Of a stretch of 6,088 nt of DNA, positions 4,417 through 6,088 are shown one piece after another. This DNA comes from Acidobacteriota bacterium (GTDB lineage: Bacteria; Acidobacteriota; Terriglobia; Terriglobales; Acidobacteriaceae): the NCBI GenBank assembly GCA_003224835.1, contig QHZX01000264.1, positions 1,647-7,734 on the forward strand, given 5' to 3'. The position numbers were made by a program, and so were the translations under genes. The stretch's first letter is position 1. Each line of letters starts with the position of its first letter. The notes beneath the pieces are model-generated. The model was given only the letters and a program-made list of their open reading frames with translations. It made no database searches and was not told the DNA's origin.

Positions 4417-6088
4417 ATGGAGTGGTCGATTCATAGGAAGACCGCAGCAGGGCTAGCGGTGATAGCTCTAATCCTCGCGGTAGCGGCGGGTCTGACCTAC
4501 CGGAGTTCACGCGCCTTCATCCAAGCCAGCGAATGGGTGTCGCACACCCACGAAGTTCTTACGGAGCTCGAAAGTACCGTTTCCGCTGTAGCGGACGCGC
4601 AGACCGCCACCCGCGGCTACATTATCACTGGACAAGAGGCCTTGTTGGAACCGTATAAGGCCGCGGCTCCTGCTATCCGCAATCACATCGAACGGCTAGA
4701 ATCACTGACCGCCGACAACCCTTCTCAGCAGCGCCATCTTGCAGACTTGCGCGCCGCCGTGACAAAGAAGCTAGAGTCGTTGCAATTGAATATTAATTTG
4801 AGAAGCCAGCAAGGATTCGACGCGGCACGACAGCGAGTCGCAACCGGAACCGGCACTCTGCAGATGAACGAAGTGCGCACGATCATCTCTGAGATGAAGC
4901 GCGAAGAAGACAGCTTACTGAAACGTCGCGATCGGGATTTTCGTCTGAGTGCCGAGAAAACTACGCTGACGTTTTCAGCCGTGGTTCTGCTGGAGTTCCT
5001 GCTCCTGGCGACCGTTTACTACATCTTGAGAACCGACATCACGCGGCGCAAGCGCACCGAAGAGAGACTCGGGGCAAGCGAAGAACGTTTTCGGCTATTG
5101 GTGGACGGGGCCACAGACTATGCCATTTTCACGCTTGATCCGTTAGGTCATGTTGCCAGCTGGAATCAGGGTGCGGAACGAATTAAGGGTTATAAGGCTC
5201 ACGAGATATTAGGACGTCATTTTTCCTGCTTTTATTCTCCAGACGACGTGCAAAGCGGCAAACCAGCGCGCGAGCTCCGGATCGCAACCGATGAAGGCCA
5301 TTACCAAGAGGATGGCTGGCGGATACGAAAAGATGGCTCGAGATTTTATGCGAATGTGCTGATTACGGCTCTGAAAGACAAGGGCGGCAACCTGCGGGGA
5401 TTCTCCAAGATTAGTCGGGACATTACGCGGGAAAGGCAGGCAAAAGAGCTACTGGAGGAAAGCGAGGACCGTCATCGCAAGCTGTTCGACAACAATCCAC
5501 ATCCCACGTGGGTCTTCGACCGAGAAAGCTTGCGATTTCTTGCGGTAAATGCGGCTGCGGTGCGCAAGTACGGATATTCCAGAGATGAATTTCTGGCGAT
5601 GACAATCAAACAGATTCGCCCACCGGAGGAAATTCCGGCCCTGATCGAGAGGGTTGGCACCCTCAAAGACGGATATGAGAATGCGGGCATCTGGCGTCAC
5701 CGGTGTAAGGATGGTACCAACATCGATGTGGAGATCACATCTTACGCTTTAACCTTTGCGGGGAGGCCTGCAGAGGTTGTGGTCGCCGCCGATGTCACGC
5801 AAAGAAAGAGAGCCGAAGAGGAAAAACAAAAATTTGCCGAAACTTTGGCCGCCACCAATCAAGAGCTGGAGATCCGCAATCGACAGGTTGAACACGCCAC
5901 CCAGCTGAAGAGCAAATTCCTTGCCAGTATGAGCCACGAGTTACGAACCCCATTGAATGCGATCGTGGGTTTCTCGGATCTCCTGGGTGAAGGAGTTCCT
6001 GGCGAACTTAATGACAAGCAAAAGCGATTCGTCAATCACATCAGACAGGGCTCGGCACATCTGTTGCAGCTGATAAACGACATTCTGG
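4417..6088 (+). CDS. Membrane sensor histidine kinase, CHASE3-PAS-PAS-HisKA, 3' end outside window
   Basis: The frame is open from ATG 4417 to the window edge (557 residues seen). A first membrane helix (about residues 10-28) is followed by a periplasmic CHASE3 sensor region (about 33-175), recognised by TRGYIITGQEALLEPY at 65-80. A second membrane helix (about 184-204) leads to two PAS domains, about 222-338 (start EERFRLLVDGATDYAIF, end RDITRERQ) and about 351-462 (end DVTQRKRAEE). A helical linker then precedes the HisKA dimerisation domain. Its H-box reads MSHELRTPLN, with the predicted phosphorylated histidine at H507, followed by AIVGFSDLL. The ATP-binding HATPase_c domain, and any attached receiver domain, would lie beyond the window. 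It probably autophosphorylates in response to a signal sensed by CHASE3 and/or PAS; the ligands are unknown. The two response regulators directly upstream are its natural candidate partners, by gene order only. No stop or frameshift is seen in the visible part. Confidence 0.93.
   Translation, partial: MEWSIHRKTAAGLAVIALILAVAAGLTYRSSRAFIQASEWVSHTHEVLTELESTVSAVADAQTATRGYIITGQEALLEPYKAAAPAIRNHIERLESLTADNPSQQRHLADLRAAVTKKLESLQLNINLRSQQGFDAARQRVATGTGTLQMNEVRTIISEMKREEDSLLKRRDRDFRLSAEKTTLTFSAVVLLEFLLLATVYYILRTDITRRKRTEERLGASEERFRLLVDGATDYAIFTLDPLGHVASWNQGAERIKGYKAHEILGRHFSCFYSPDDVQSGKPARELRIATDEGHYQEDGWRIRKDGSRFYANVLITALKDKGGNLRGFSKISRDITRERQAKELLEESEDRHRKLFDNNPHPTWVFDRESLRFLAVNAAAVRKYGYSRDEFLAMTIKQIRPPEEIPALIERVGTLKDGYENAGIWRHRCKDGTNIDVEITSYALTFAGRPAEVVVAADVTQRKRAEEEKQKFAETLAATNQELEIRNRQVEHATQLKSKFLASMSHELRTPLNAIVGFSDLLGEGVPGELNDKQKRFVNHIRQGSAHLLQLINDIL

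Noticed and set aside
5423..5937. Minus-strand open frames of 60-83 codons within the kinase gene
   Set aside because: The + strand frame here encodes clear PAS and linker sequence; the minus frames are antisense shadows without motifs.

Overview
The window looks like a chromosomal piece of a soil-type Acidobacteriota, probably class Terriglobia. Three things suggest this: the C-terminal end of a large TonB-dependent receptor of the Oar/carboxypeptidase-regulatory-like type that is expanded in that phylum, a secreted multi-TPR protein right behind it, and moderate GC content with two-component proteins of acidobacterial flavour. The assignment is inferred from family resemblance; no marker gene is present. 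All recognisable genes lie on the + strand.

Region 1 (1-2297) is envelope-related. It opens inside the receptor gene, whose barrel end finishes at 679 with the typical terminal FYF. A strong imperfect hairpin (687-721) follows. A second, perfect 7-bp inverted repeat (739-762) lies directly before the next start. From 770 comes an exported protein built almost wholly of 34-residue TPR repeats. Its reading frame breaks near 2069-2083: the last two TPRs continue in another frame to 2297, and removing exactly 13 nt restores both the frame and the 34-residue spacing.

Region 2 (2298-2590) is non-coding. It holds a weak terminator-like hairpin with a T tract, a candidate sigma70-type promoter, three tandem TAAGG copies and a strong Shine-Dalgarno sequence.

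Region 3 (2591-6088) is a co-directional signalling cluster: a REC-PilZ response regulator (c-di-GMP reader), an RpfG-like REC-HD-GYP response regulator (c-di-GMP phosphodiesterase), and a membrane CHASE3-PAS-PAS-histidine kinase cut by the window end within the HisKA domain. The simplest model is that the kinase senses a periplasmic and/or cytoplasmic signal and phosphorylates one or both regulators. This would couple c-di-GMP breakdown and c-di-GMP-dependent output to one stimulus. The domains and motifs are directly visible; the partnership is inferred from gene order.

No mobile element, CRISPR array, tRNA or rRNA was seen. Nothing here is clearly a new kind of system. The points most worth a second look are the frameshifted TPR gene and the paired c-di-GMP reader/eraser regulators next to a kinase.
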